NCBI GenBank assembly: GCA_021810205.1
Contig: JAJZJC010000027.1
Span: 1 to 37,698, forward strand
Source of the DNA: Actinomycetes bacterium
GTDB lineage: Bacteria; Actinomycetota; Acidimicrobiia; Acidimicrobiales; RAAP-2
Direction: 5' to 3'
Length of the DNA: 37,698 nucleotides
Shown here: positions 25,959-35,125 of the stretch, piece after piece
Layout of the letters: each line of letters begins with the position of its first letter
Numbering within the stretch: the first letter of the stretch is position 1
Translations under genes and position numbers: made by a program
Notes under the pieces: generated by a model
What the model saw: the letters and a program-made list of their open reading frames with translations, nothing else
Told to the model about the DNA's origin: nothing
Database searches by the model: none

Positions 25959-26758
25959 GTGGCGAGAGCGTAGATGCCGTAAGCGGCGAACCCCAGCAGC
26001 GCGAGACCGCCAGCCCTGCGGATCCACACGAGCGGCAGCCACCGCAGTAGTGCCCGCCCGCCGAACGCGCCGAGCGCCGACATCGATGCGAGGCCCGCGA
26101 AGCCGCCGACGAAGACCGCCCATGGTTCGTGGTACCTGCCGACGAGGTTCACGAGCAGCAGTTGGGTCAGGTCACCGAACTCGCCGACCGCAATGACGAC
26201 GAACGCCGTGGTCACGACCTTCCACGGCACCACGGTGCGGCTCGAGCGATCGCCCATGCCAGCTCGCGCACCACCCGGAGCTCGCGCACCACCCGCGGAC
26301 TCGAGCGCCCGGGTGGTCGTGGACTCGAGCCTGCGCCGGAGCCTGGACATCGTGTCGCGCCGGCGCCCCGGCTGCGCCGGTCCGGCTACCGGTCCTTGGC
26401 CTGCGTTGTCCTCGTCGTCCGCTGGCATGTCCACGCCGGCCTCGAGTCCCGCCGCTTGCGCCGCCGCCGCCTCCCCCTCTCGGCGCTCGTGGCGCTCGGG
26501 CACGAGCAAGAGCAGCGCGGCGCCGACGAAGAAGAGGGCGGTGACGACGATCTCGAGCGTCTGGTGCGGCAGCAGCTCCACGAGACGCCCGGCAGCGACG
26601 GCGATGGACGCTTGGAGAAGGAGGCCGGCCGCCGCGCCGGTCCATACCAAGCCCGGAGGGTTCCGGCTCCCCATCACGATGGTGGCGATCATCGTCTTGT
26701 CGGGCAACTCGGCTGCCGCCACGAGGAAGAAGACGATGACGACGACCCCGAGGCTCAT
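25955..26758 (-). CDS. TMEM165/GDT1 (UPF0016) family cation transporter
   Basis: Two ExxDK/T motifs (AAAELPDKTMIATIVMGSR and AVGEFGDLTQLLLVNL) on TM segments, central acidic/basic linker. Confidence 0.88.
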   Translation of the reverse strand: MSLGVVVIVFFLVAAAELPDKTMIATIVMGSRNPPGLVWTGAAAGLLLQASIAVAAGRLVELLPHQTLEIVVTALFFVGAALLLLVPERHERREGEAAAAQAAGLEAGVDMPADDEDNAGQGPVAGPAQPGRRRDTMSRLRRRLESTTTRALESAGGARAPGGARAGMGDRSSRTVVPWKVVTTAFVVIAVGEFGDLTQLLLVNLVGRYHEPWAVFVGGFAGLASMSALGAFGGRALLRWLPLVWIRRAGGLALLGFAAYGIYALAT

Positions 26759-26768
26759 CGAGGGGAGA

Positions 26769-29390
26769 TCATCGCCGGGAGACCTTGCGACATGCGTCGG
26801 CAAGTCGGTGGTCCGAGCGCATGCGCTCGGCGAACCGCACGTTCACGGCGAGCCGTTCGAGCGTCTGGGCGATGGATCGGCTGCCCACAGGGAGTGGGTG
26901 GTCGCCAAGGAATCGCTCGACGTCGTCCGCGAGCGACGGGTCGGCGCAGAGCATGTGCACCGAGGAGAGCATGCGGTCGTGGGTCACCTCTGGGAAGCGA
27001 TCGAGGAGCGTGTCCCACTCGGATTTCACCCGCTCCCACACCGCCGGCCCACCGACGTGGTTCGCGAGGAGCATGCGCACGAGGAAGGGGCCGTCTTGGC
27101 TGCGGACCTCGAACAGCGCGAGGTCGAAGCTGCGCAAGGAGAGGTCGACGTCGCCGAAGGCGCCGAGTGCCATGAGGTAGCGGCGCTCCTCCTGGGGGGT
27201 CGCGGGGTGGCGGAAGCGCTCGAGCACCGCCTCGTAGTCGGCGACCCGGGCCCGATCACCGACCACCGCGAGCACTGCCGACTCGATATCGGGGTCGATC
27301 GGCGCCCCGTGCTGTGCCGCCTCGAACCGGTTCGCCGCCTCGGTCCGGGTGCCGGCGTCCGCGCCGGTCGTGCCCAACGCGTGGATGAGGAGCGAGCGCA
27401 ACGTGGGCACGCGTGCACCCTCGTCCGGGTGTGGTTCCCATCCGAGCGCCGTGGCCCGTGCGCCGAGCAGGGCACGCGTGGCAGCTTCGACGAGCAGGCG
27501 ATCGTCGTCTCCTGCCAGCCGGTGGACCAGGTCGAGCGAGCCGGCGATCACCTGGAAGACGGCGGGGTCCTCCTCATCGCCCAGCTGTGCAGCGAGCCGC
27601 AAGAGGCTCTCGAGCTCCACGCGTCCCGCCAAGACGAGCGCCCAGGTGTCCGACAGGAGGTCGAACCGCTCGAGCGCGCTGAGCTTGTGGAGGCGGGCCC
27701 CGAGGGCCTCGAGGTGCTGGGGCGCGTAGCCGACGCGGTAGACGCCCCAGCCCCCTGCATTGGCGAGGCCCACGCCGACCTCGGGGCGTATGGCGGGCAG
27801 CGCCGCCGGCTCGTCGCCGAGGAGAAGGCGATGCACCTCGACGTCGCCTGCGTCGTCGTCGTGGACCGCTCGCACCAAGAGCGGCACGAGCCAGTGCGCG
27901 CCGATCGCGGACTCGCCCGTTGGGGGCTCAGGGAGGTAGGAGAAGGGCTCTTGGGCGAGCGAGTGCTCGCCGACGGTGACGAGCGGGTGCCCGCCCTGGA
28001 GGATCCAGGTTTCGGCCATCGCCCGGACGGGCTCGCCGCTCACGTCTTCGAGCGCGTTCCACAGGTCGGTCGTGACGGTGTTCCCATACGCGTGGGTCGT
28101 CAGGTACTGGCGCACTCCGTCGCGGAAGGTGTCGGGGCCGAGGTACTGCTCGATCATCCGCAGGACGCTGCCGCCCTTCTCGTAGGTCAGCGTATCGAAC
28201 ATCCCGTCGGCCTCTTCAGGGGAGCGGACCGCGTACTCGATGGGACGCGTCGCGTGCAGCCCGTCGACCGACAGTGCCGCGTCGCGCTCGGTGCCGAAGG
28301 TCGTCCACCGCTGCCATGTGGGCCGGTAGTCGTCGGTGGCCAGCGTCTCCATGAACGTGGCGAACGCCTCGTTCAGCCAGATCCCCTCCCACCAGCCCAT
28401 GGTGACGAGGTCGCCGAACCACATGTGGGCGATCTCGTGGTGCACCACGTCCGCAATGCGCTCGAGCTCCACACGCGCCGCCGCCGCAGGGTCGACGAGA
28501 AGCGCCGTCTCGCGGAACGTGACGCAGCCGAGGTTCTCCATGGCGCCGTAGGCGAAGTCCGGGATGGCCACGAGGTCGAGCTTGTGCCCCGGGTAGGGGA
28601 TGGCGAAGTAGTCGCTGAAGAACTCGAGCGCGTGACGTGCCACGTCGAGGGCGAAGCCCGTGAGGTGGGCCTTGCCCGACGGGTGCACCACGCGCACGGG
28701 AACGCCGTCGACTTCCAGGGGATCGGTCGCCTCGAGCGGGCCGACGACGAAGGCTACGAGGTACGTGGACATCTTGATGGTGGGAGCGAACTGGACCCTG
28801 CGCTTGCGGCGCCCTGTGCGCGTGACCACCTCCTCCGAGGCGATCGGAGAGTTCGAGTAGGCGGGAAGATCCTCGTCGACCACGAGCGTGATCTCGAAAG
28901 TGGCCTTCCGATCGGGCTCGTCCCAGCAAGGGAAGGCGCGGCGGGCGTCGGTCGCCTCCATCTGCGTGGTGGCGATCATGTGGCGGCGGCCTTCCTCGTC
29001 GGTGAAGGTCGAGCGGTAGAAGCCGCGCAGCTTGTCGTTCAGGACCCCTGAGAACGTCAGCCTGACGGTGGCGTCCCCTTTGGCCAGGGGCGCGGGGAGC
29101 CGCAGGACGACCCGCTCGGCGGCAGGATCGAGCGATACCGAGGGCGTCACGGGGTCCCCCGCGGGCGGGACGACGGTCGCTCCCGTGATCTCGAGCTCCG
29201 CGGCGTTCAGCACCACCTGGTCGGTCTGCTCGTGCACACGTACGTCGATCTCGACGCTGCCCGTGAACGTCGCCGCGGGGAGATCGGGCACGAGCTCGAG
29301 GCGGTAGGTGACGGGTTCGACTGTCCGGGGCAGGCGGTGCGATTCGGCGGGAGAAGGCGACGTCGCGGTCGAATCGGGAACTGCATGCAT
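26769..29390 (-). CDS. pepN: M1 family aminopeptidase N
   Basis: GAMENLG and HHEIAHMWFGDLVTMGWWEGIWLNEAFATF; start re-set to MHAVPDST. Confidence 0.95.
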   Translation of the reverse strand: MHAVPDSTATSPSPAESHRLPRTVEPVTYRLELVPDLPAATFTGSVEIDVRVHEQTDQVVLNAAELEITGATVVPPAGDPVTPSVSLDPAAERVVLRLPAPLAKGDATVRLTFSGVLNDKLRGFYRSTFTDEEGRRHMIATTQMEATDARRAFPCWDEPDRKATFEITLVVDEDLPAYSNSPIASEEVVTRTGRRKRRVQFAPTIKMSTYLVAFVVGPLEATDPLEVDGVPVRVVHPSGKAHLTGFALDVARHALEFFSDYFAIPYPGHKLDLVAIPDFAYGAMENLGCVTFRETALLVDPAAAARVELERIADVVHHEIAHMWFGDLVTMGWWEGIWLNEAFATFMETLATDDYRPTWQRWTTFGTERDAALSVDGLHATRPIEYAVRSPEEADGMFDTLTYEKGGSVLRMIEQYLGPDTFRDGVRQYLTTHAYGNTVTTDLWNALEDVSGEPVRAMAETWILQGGHPLVTVGEHSLAQEPFSYLPEPPTGESAIGAHWLVPLLVRAVHDDDAGDVEVHRLLLGDEPAALPAIRPEVGVGLANAGGWGVYRVGYAPQHLEALGARLHKLSALERFDLLSDTWALVLAGRVELESLLRLAAQLGDEEDPAVFQVIAGSLDLVHRLAGDDDRLLVEAATRALLGARATALGWEPHPDEGARVPTLRSLLIHALGTTGADAGTRTEAANRFEAAQHGAPIDPDIESAVLAVVGDRARVADYEAVLERFRHPATPQEERRYLMALGAFGDVDLSLRSFDLALFEVRSQDGPFLVRMLLANHVGGPAVWERVKSEWDTLLDRFPEVTHDRMLSSVHMLCADPSLADDVERFLGDHPLPVGSRSIAQTLERLAVNVRFAERMRSDHRLADACRKVSRR

Positions 29391-29391
29391 G

Positions 29392-30462
29392 GGAAACGAC
29401 GCTACCCTGCGCACGGTGAACGTACCCGTCCAGTCAGGACAGCCCGAAGAAGCATCCCCGCACCCGCTCGACGTCGTCGGCATGGGCTCCTCGCTCGTCG
29501 ACGTCGTGTCGACGGTCGACGACGAGACCATCGATCGCCTGGGCCTCGAGCGAGGGACGATGATGCTCGTCGACCTCGCGGTCGCAGAAGGCATCTACGC
29601 CGAGATGGGCCCCACCGTCGAGGTGTCGGGCGGCTCGGCGGCGAACACGGTGGCCGGAGTGGCGGCGCTCGGTGGTGCGGCGGCGTTCGTGGGAAAGATC
29701 GCCGCGGACCCCTTCGGCGAGGTGTTCGCCCACGACATCCGCGCGGCGGGCGTCGAGTTCCGGGCGGCGGTCCACGACCCCGGAGACGCCGGTGAGGTGC
29801 TCGGCACGGGACGGTGCCTCGTCCTCGTCACCGCTGATGCCGATCGGACGATGGCGACCCACCTCGGCGCGGCGACGACCATCACGCCGGCCGACGTGCC
29901 GCTCGACCTCGTCGAGCGCGGGCGGGTCCTCTACCTCGAGGGCTATCTGTGGGACATGGATCCCGCCAAGCAGGCCATGCGCCGAGCCATCGAAGTGGCC
30001 CACGACCACGACGGCGCCGTCGCGTTCTCCCTCTCGGACCCCTTCTGCGTCGAGCGGCACCGCCGGGAGTTCCTCGACCTCGTGGCCGCCGACGTCGACG
30101 TCTTGTTCGGCAACGAGGAGGAGATGTGCCGCCTCTTCGACGTGGCGAGGCTGCGCGAGGCGCTGACCTCGGCCGAGGACCTCGGCATCCTCGTGGCGGC
30201 GACTCGGGGCCCGGCTGGCTCGATCGTGCTCACTGGCACCGGTCACACCGAGATCGACGCTATGCCTGTCGACGAGGTCGTCGATACCACCGGCGCCGGT
30301 GATCTGTACGCGGCAGGTTTCCTCTACGGCCTCACCCACGGGCTCGACCCCGCCGCCTGCGCACGGCTGGGATCGGTGTGCGCGGCCGAAGTCGTCAGCC
30401 ATCTGGGTGCCCGTCCGCAGAAGGACCTCGTCGAGCTCGCTCGGGACGCGGGGCTCTTGTAG
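29392..30462 (+). CDS. PfkB-family (adenosine/ribokinase-like) sugar/nucleoside kinase
   Basis: VSGGSAANTVAGVAALGGAAAFVGKIAADPFG...VDTTGAGDLYAAGFLYGL; start 29392 or 29416. Confidence 0.9.
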   Translation, partial: GNDATLRTVNVPVQSGQPEEASPHPLDVVGMGSSLVDVVSTVDDETIDRLGLERGTMMLVDLAVAEGIYAEMGPTVEVSGGSAANTVAGVAALGGAAAFVGKIAADPFGEVFAHDIRAAGVEFRAAVHDPGDAGEVLGTGRCLVLVTADADRTMATHLGAATTITPADVPLDLVERGRVLYLEGYLWDMDPAKQAMRRAIEVAHDHDGAVAFSLSDPFCVERHRREFLDLVAADVDVLFGNEEEMCRLFDVARLREALTSAEDLGILVAATRGPAGSIVLTGTGHTEIDAMPVDEVVDTTGAGDLYAAGFLYGLTHGLDPAACARLGSVCAAEVVSHLGARPQKDLVELARDAGLL

Positions 30463-31547
30463 TGGCGCTCTCCATCGGCATCGTCGGACTGCCGAACGTC
30501 GGCAAGTCGACCCTCTTCAACGCCCTCACCGACAACGAGGTACTGGCAGCCAACTACCCGTTCGCCACGATCGACGCGAACGTCGGCGTGGTCGGGGTCC
30601 CCGACCCGCGCCTCGAGCGCCTCGCCGCGCTCTACCAGAGCGAGCGGATCGTGCCGGCGACCGTGACCTTCGTCGACATCGCCGGGCTGGTTCGCGGCGC
30701 CTCCGAAGGCGAGGGGCTCGGGAACCGCTTCCTCGCCGCCATACGGGAGACGGACGCCATCTGCCAGGTGGTGCGCGCCTTCGAGGACGACGACGTGGTG
30801 CACGTCGAGGGCAAGGTGGACCCGCAGGCCGACATCGCCACGGTGAACACCGAGCTCGTGCTCGCCGATCTCCAGACGGTCGACAACCGGCTCGGCAAGC
30901 TCACCCGCGAGGCGCGCATGCGTCCGGCGCTTGCCCCGCAGCTCCATGCGACCGAGCAGGCGCGCGCCGTGCTCGACGCCGGCACGCCGATCTCCACGGC
31001 TGCGGCCGCTGGTGACATCGATCCCGCGCCGCTCGCCGACCTTCACCTCCTCACGGCAAAGCCCTTCATCTACGTGTTCAACATCGCCGAGGACCAGCTC
31101 GGTGACGACGAGCGGCGGCGCCGGCTCGCCGAGGTCGTGTCGCCGGCACCGTCCGTGGTTCTCTGCGCACAGATCGAGGCGGAGGTCGCAGGCATGGACC
31201 GCGCCGATGCTGCCGAGCTCCTCGCAGGCTACGGGCAGGAGGAGTCGGGGCTCGAGGCGCTCGTCCACGTCGGGTTCCGCACGCTCGGGCTCCACACGTT
31301 CCTCACTGCCGGGCCGAAGGAAGCCAGGGCATGGACGATCCCGATCGGCGCGACCGCGCCCGAGGCGGCGGGCACGATCCACACCGACTTCCAGCGCGGC
31401 TTCGTGAAGGCGGAGATCGTCAGCTTCGACGACCTGGTGGCGGCGCGCTCGCTCCCCGCGGCCCGCTCGGCAGGCAAGGCGCGCATCGAGGGCAAGGACT
31501 ACGTCATGGCCGACGGCGACGTCGTGGAGTTCCGCTTCAACGTGTGA
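30462..31547 (+). CDS. ychF: Redox-regulated/ribosome-binding ATPase YchF
   Basis: [44 protein letters not shown]...[34 protein letters not shown] start. Confidence 0.95.
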   Translation: MALSIGIVGLPNVGKSTLFNALTDNEVLAANYPFATIDANVGVVGVPDPRLERLAALYQSERIVPATVTFVDIAGLVRGASEGEGLGNRFLAAIRETDAICQVVRAFEDDDVVHVEGKVDPQADIATVNTELVLADLQTVDNRLGKLTREARMRPALAPQLHATEQARAVLDAGTPISTAAAAGDIDPAPLADLHLLTAKPFIYVFNIAEDQLGDDERRRRLAEVVSPAPSVVLCAQIEAEVAGMDRADAAELLAGYGQEESGLEALVHVGFRTLGLHTFLTAGPKEARAWTIPIGATAPEAAGTIHTDFQRGFVKAEIVSFDDLVAARSLPAARSAGKARIEGKDYVMADGDVVEFRFNV

Positions 31548-33096
31548 GCTCGCCCCTGGGCTCGTCGCCCGCGGGTGCCGGTTCGAGCGCCGGTGACGGC
31601 AGGGCACTGTCGTTGCCGAGGTCCCGCCCCGCAGCCCCGTCCATGTCGGTGTGCGCCGTGGCGCGCCGGGCCCAGGCGATCGACGCCACCAAGACGGCCG
31701 CCCACGCGACTGCGGCCCAGGCCAGGGGGAAGGAGAGGGGCACCACCGACTCGTAGAGCACGAGCCAGAACAGGCCCATGGCCACGATGGGAAGCACCAC
31801 GTGGAAGAACACCTGCACAGTCCGTCGCTCACCGGAGGAGAGCCTCATCAAGGAGATGTTCATGAGGCTGTGAGTGGTCACGAGACCGAAGAGCACTCCG
31901 GTCGTGATCACGTCGAAGGCACTGGTGGGTCCGAGCCAGAGTCCGAAGCCGAGCGCCTCCGCCACCGCCACCGCCGCAACGGCGGTCACCGCTCGTCCGG
32001 GAGCGCCCCGCCCGTTGATGGCTCCCATTCCCCCGTGCACGAGGTTGTCCCGGCCGATCGCGTAGAGCACTCGGGCCGAGCTGGTGACCAGCGCGACGTC
32101 GTCCATGAGCGCGCTGTTCGCGGCGAACACCACGAGTGCCACCGCCCCGAGCGGCCCCAGATATCGCAGGAAGACCTCCACCCCTGGTGCTGTGGCGGTG
32201 GCGAACGATGCCATCTTGTCCACGCCCCACCCGACGGTGAGCGCGTAGGCGGAGACCGTGAGGGTCAGGCCCACCAGCACGAGCGAGAAGATGGCAGCCT
32301 TCCCGACGACCCTTCCGTCGCTTCCAGCGAGCCCGCGCGCCTCCTCGGCGAGCGGCGCGTGGCTGCCGACGCCGATGAAACTGGTGACCGAGAAGATCAT
32401 TCCGACGGCAACGCCCTTCAGCCCCACGGCTCCCAGGTCGAATGGGCGCAGCGGCGCATGCAGCGGGGCGGCGAAGGCGATCACCAACATGCTCGCCACC
32501 AAGAGGAAGATGATCTCGATACCGCTCGTGAACACGAGCACCCGGACAGTGGGACGGATGCCGAGCACCCCGAGGAGCCATGGCACGCCGATGAACACCG
32601 CGATGAGCACCACCCAGAGCCATGAGGGCACGGAGAGGCCGAGATAGGAGCGAGCGAGAGCCGGGAGGAAGACGCCACCGATGTAGACGGTTACGCCTGC
32701 GACGCTCATGGTCTGGTAGAAGAGGACCATCACGGCACTCACGATGGCGGGGCGGGCGCCCAGTCCTGCCGAGACGTAGCTGTAGTACCCGCCGGCGGTG
32801 GCCCGGTGCTTGGAGAGGTGATAGATGGTGTTCACCTCGATGAACATGAGGACGAAGGCCGCGAAGTAGGCGAGTGGCAGGGCCACGAGGGCGAATGCTG
32901 CCCCTGCCGTCATGAAGGCCACCACGTCTGTGGCGGGCGCCATGCCGGCGATGCTCTGGCTGATCAGTCCCCAAATGGGAACCACCCCGCGCGCGAGGCC
33001 CCGTGGCGGCCGCGCGCGGTCGCTCCCCCCCTCGGTGTCCGTGTCACCGGCACCGGGCTGGTCTCTGCCGCCGCTCGTCGCGCTCGTCACTCTCAC
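31537..33096 (-). CDS. APC-family amino acid permease
   Basis: SIAGMAPATDVVAFMTAGAAFALVALPLAYFAAF...; 12 TM-like segments; 3' end overlaps ychF by 11 bp; start uncertain. Confidence 0.85.
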   Translation of the reverse strand: MRVTSATSGGRDQPGAGDTDTEGGSDRARPPRGLARGVVPIWGLISQSIAGMAPATDVVAFMTAGAAFALVALPLAYFAAFVLMFIEVNTIYHLSKHRATAGGYYSYVSAGLGARPAIVSAVMVLFYQTMSVAGVTVYIGGVFLPALARSYLGLSVPSWLWVVLIAVFIGVPWLLGVLGIRPTVRVLVFTSGIEIIFLLVASMLVIAFAAPLHAPLRPFDLGAVGLKGVAVGMIFSVTSFIGVGSHAPLAEEARGLAGSDGRVVGKAAIFSLVLVGLTLTVSAYALTVGWGVDKMASFATATAPGVEVFLRYLGPLGAVALVVFAANSALMDDVALVTSSARVLYAIGRDNLVHGGMGAINGRGAPGRAVTAVAAVAVAEALGFGLWLGPTSAFDVITTGVLFGLVTTHSLMNISLMRLSSGERRTVQVFFHVVLPIVAMGLFWLVLYESVVPLSFPLAWAAVAWAAVLVASIAWARRATAHTDMDGAAGRDLGNDSALPSPALEPAPAGDEPRGELTR

Positions 33097-33165
33097 CTCG
33101 ACATTCGTCGTCGCGGGGTGCCCGCTCTTGCTCCATCCCCTGCAGCGTCCCGAGGGAGCCGAAAA

Positions 33166-33200
33166 CTGAGACAGAGTATCAATATATGGCTCCGTCTCGG
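33166..33200. promoter_or_regulatory. Inverted repeat flanking an AT-rich core, candidate operator between the permease and Fur-family genes
   Basis: ctgagacagag-tatcaatatatgg-ctccgtctcgg, 9/11 symmetric; gtctcgg recurs at 33212-33218. Confidence 0.45.
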
Positions 33201-33236
33201 AAATCACAGAAGTCTCGGTATCGCTACAATCCGGCT

Positions 33237-33656
33237 ATGGCGAGCGCAGCAGTCCGGGACCGGATGCTGGCGGCCGGCCAGCGCATCACGCGTCAGCGCG
33301 ACGCGGTCGCGAACGTCTTGGAGCGCGCCACGCGCCCGCTCGGTGCCCGGGAGGTCTGTGACGCGGTGGCCGAGTCGGACCCCGACGTCGGCCGGGCGAC
33401 CGTCTTCCGCACGCTCCATGCCTTGGTCGAGGCGGGGATCGTCCAGCGGGTGTCCCTCGCCGGGGGCCAGACCGGCTACCTGATCTGCAAGACCGACGGC
33501 CACCACCACCACCTCGTGTGCACCCACTGTGGTCGTACCACCGACCTTCCGGAGACCGCAGTGGCGCCCTTCCTCGGCCGGGTGGAGCGCAGCCACGGTT
33601 TCGTCGTCGACCACACCAGCTTCGACGTGTACGGCAGGTGTGCCACCTGCCGGTGA
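33237..33656 (+). CDS. Fur-family transcriptional regulator
   Basis: RITRQRDAVANVLERATRPLGAREVCDAVAESDPDVGRATVFRTLHALVEAGIVQRV...HHHHLVCTHCGRTTDL...CATC; TACAAT 7 nt before ATG suggests a near-leaderless mRNA. Confidence 0.92.
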   Translation: MASAAVRDRMLAAGQRITRQRDAVANVLERATRPLGAREVCDAVAESDPDVGRATVFRTLHALVEAGIVQRVSLAGGQTGYLICKTDGHHHHLVCTHCGRTTDLPETAVAPFLGRVERSHGFVVDHTSFDVYGRCATCR

Positions 33657-33687
33657 GCGCTGCCGCACCCCTTGTGCGCCCCATGCA

Positions 33688-33716
33688 TTGACGAGGCGCT
33701 CTCCTTCGAGAATGAT
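33688..33716 (+). promoter_or_regulatory. Predicted sigma70-type promoter of the cox operon (TTGACG-N17-AATGAT)
   Basis: -35 TTGACG 33688-33693, 17-nt spacer, -10 AATGAT 33711-33716. Confidence 0.5.
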
Positions 33717-33758
33717 CTTGGCGCACCGCCGGCGGGGGGCCGACGGGAGGAGGTGGGC

Positions 33759-34637
33759 ATGCAAGTCCCGGCACCGTTCGAATACGCACGGGCGAGCACC
33801 GTCGACGAGGCGATCGAGCTCCTCGGTCGCCACGGCGCAGGTGCCCGGCTCGTGGCGGGGGGGCACAGCCTCCTGCCGATGATGAAGCTTCGGCTCGCGC
33901 GACCCGATGCGCTCGTCGACATCAACGGGCTGAGCGACCTCGACTACATCCGGGTGGACGGCGACGAGATCGCGATCGGGGCCATGACGCGCCACGCCGG
34001 CGTGCTCGGCTCCGCGGTGCTCGCCGAGCACTACCGGATCTTCGCCGAGGCCGAACGCGTCATCGCCGATCCGATCGTGCGCAACCGTGGCACCGTCGGT
34101 GGCTCTCTCTGCCAGGCGGACCCCGCCGAGGACCTCTCCGCGGTGTTCGCCGCGCTGCGCGGCACCGCGGTCGTCCGCTCCGCGTCGGGCTCGCGGACCG
34201 TGGCACTGCGCGAGTTCCACACGGGACCCTACGAAACGGTGGTTGGCGAGGGCGAGATACTGGTCGAGGTGCGGGTGCCGATCCGCACGCATCTCGGCTC
34301 GGCGTACGAGAAGGTCGAACGGCGTGCCGGGGACTGGGCCATCGCGGCGGCCGGCGCCTTCGTGCAGCTCGACGACGCAGGCGCGGTACGCGACGTCGGC
34401 CTCGGGCTCGCAGCGGTCGGTGCCGAGCACTACACGTGCGAGGAGGCCGAGGATCTGTTGCGCGGGCGCCCGCTCTCCGACGAGGCGATCGCCGAGGCGG
34501 CGGCGTTGTGCGCGCAGCGCTGCCAGCCACAGGCCGACCAACGAGGGCCGGTCGACTACAAGCGGCACCTCGTGGGCGTGCTGGTGGGCAGAGCGCTCAG
34601 GAGATCTGCGGGACGAGCCAGAGGGGAGGAGGTCTGA
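33759..34637 (+). CDS. coxM: Carbon monoxide dehydrogenase-type FAD-binding medium subunit
   Basis: [30 protein letters not shown]...[22 protein letters not shown]-like FAD domain; GGAGGAGG RBS. Confidence 0.88.
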   Translation: MQVPAPFEYARASTVDEAIELLGRHGAGARLVAGGHSLLPMMKLRLARPDALVDINGLSDLDYIRVDGDEIAIGAMTRHAGVLGSAVLAEHYRIFAEAERVIADPIVRNRGTVGGSLCQADPAEDLSAVFAALRGTAVVRSASGSRTVALREFHTGPYETVVGEGEILVEVRVPIRTHLGSAYEKVERRAGDWAIAAAGAFVQLDDAGAVRDVGLGLAAVGAEHYTCEEAEDLLRGRPLSDEAIAEAAALCAQRCQPQADQRGPVDYKRHLVGVLVGRALRRSAGRARGEEV

Positions 34638-35125
34638 TGCGCATCTCCGTGCGGGTCAACGGCGACGAGGCGAGCGGCGACGTCGAGCCAAGGCTGCTCC
34701 TCGTGCACTACCTGCGCCAGACGCTGGGACTGACGGGGACGCACTGGGGCTGCGACACGTCGAACTGCGGCGCTTGCACCGTCCTGCTCGACGGCGTGCC
34801 GGTCAAGAGCTGCACCGTGCTCGCCGTCATGGCCGACGGCCACGCTGTGACGACCGTCGAGGGCCTCGCGACGTCTGATGGGCTCGACCCCGTGCAGGAA
34901 GGCTTCATGCAAGAGCATGGCCTGCAATGCGGCTTCTGCACGCCGGGGATGATGCTCACCGCACGGGCGCTGCTCGACCGGGACCCGGATCCCGACGAGG
35001 CCACCATCCGTGAGGCCATCTCGGGCAACCTCTGCCGATGCACCGGCTACGAGAACATCGTGCGAGCCATCCGTTGGGCAGCCGGTCACCCGGCGGCCGA
35101 GGTCGCGAAGGAGGCGTCGCTATGA
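34637..35125 (+). CDS. coxS: Carbon monoxide dehydrogenase-type [2Fe-2S] small subunit
   Basis: [16 protein letters not shown]...[13 protein letters not shown]...[18 protein letters not shown] overlap with coxM. Confidence 0.92.
   Translation: MRISVRVNGDEASGDVEPRLLLVHYLRQTLGLTGTHWGCDTSNCGACTVLLDGVPVKSCTVLAVMADGHAVTTVEGLATSDGLDPVQEGFMQEHGLQCGFCTPGMMLTARALLDRDPDPDEATIREAISGNLCRCTGYENIVRAIRWAAGHPAAEVAKEASL

Noticed and set aside
26193-29051. 952-aa plus-strand ORF antisense to pepN/GDT1
   Set aside because: Antisense shadow of well-supported M1 aminopeptidase and GDT1 genes; no domain signature.
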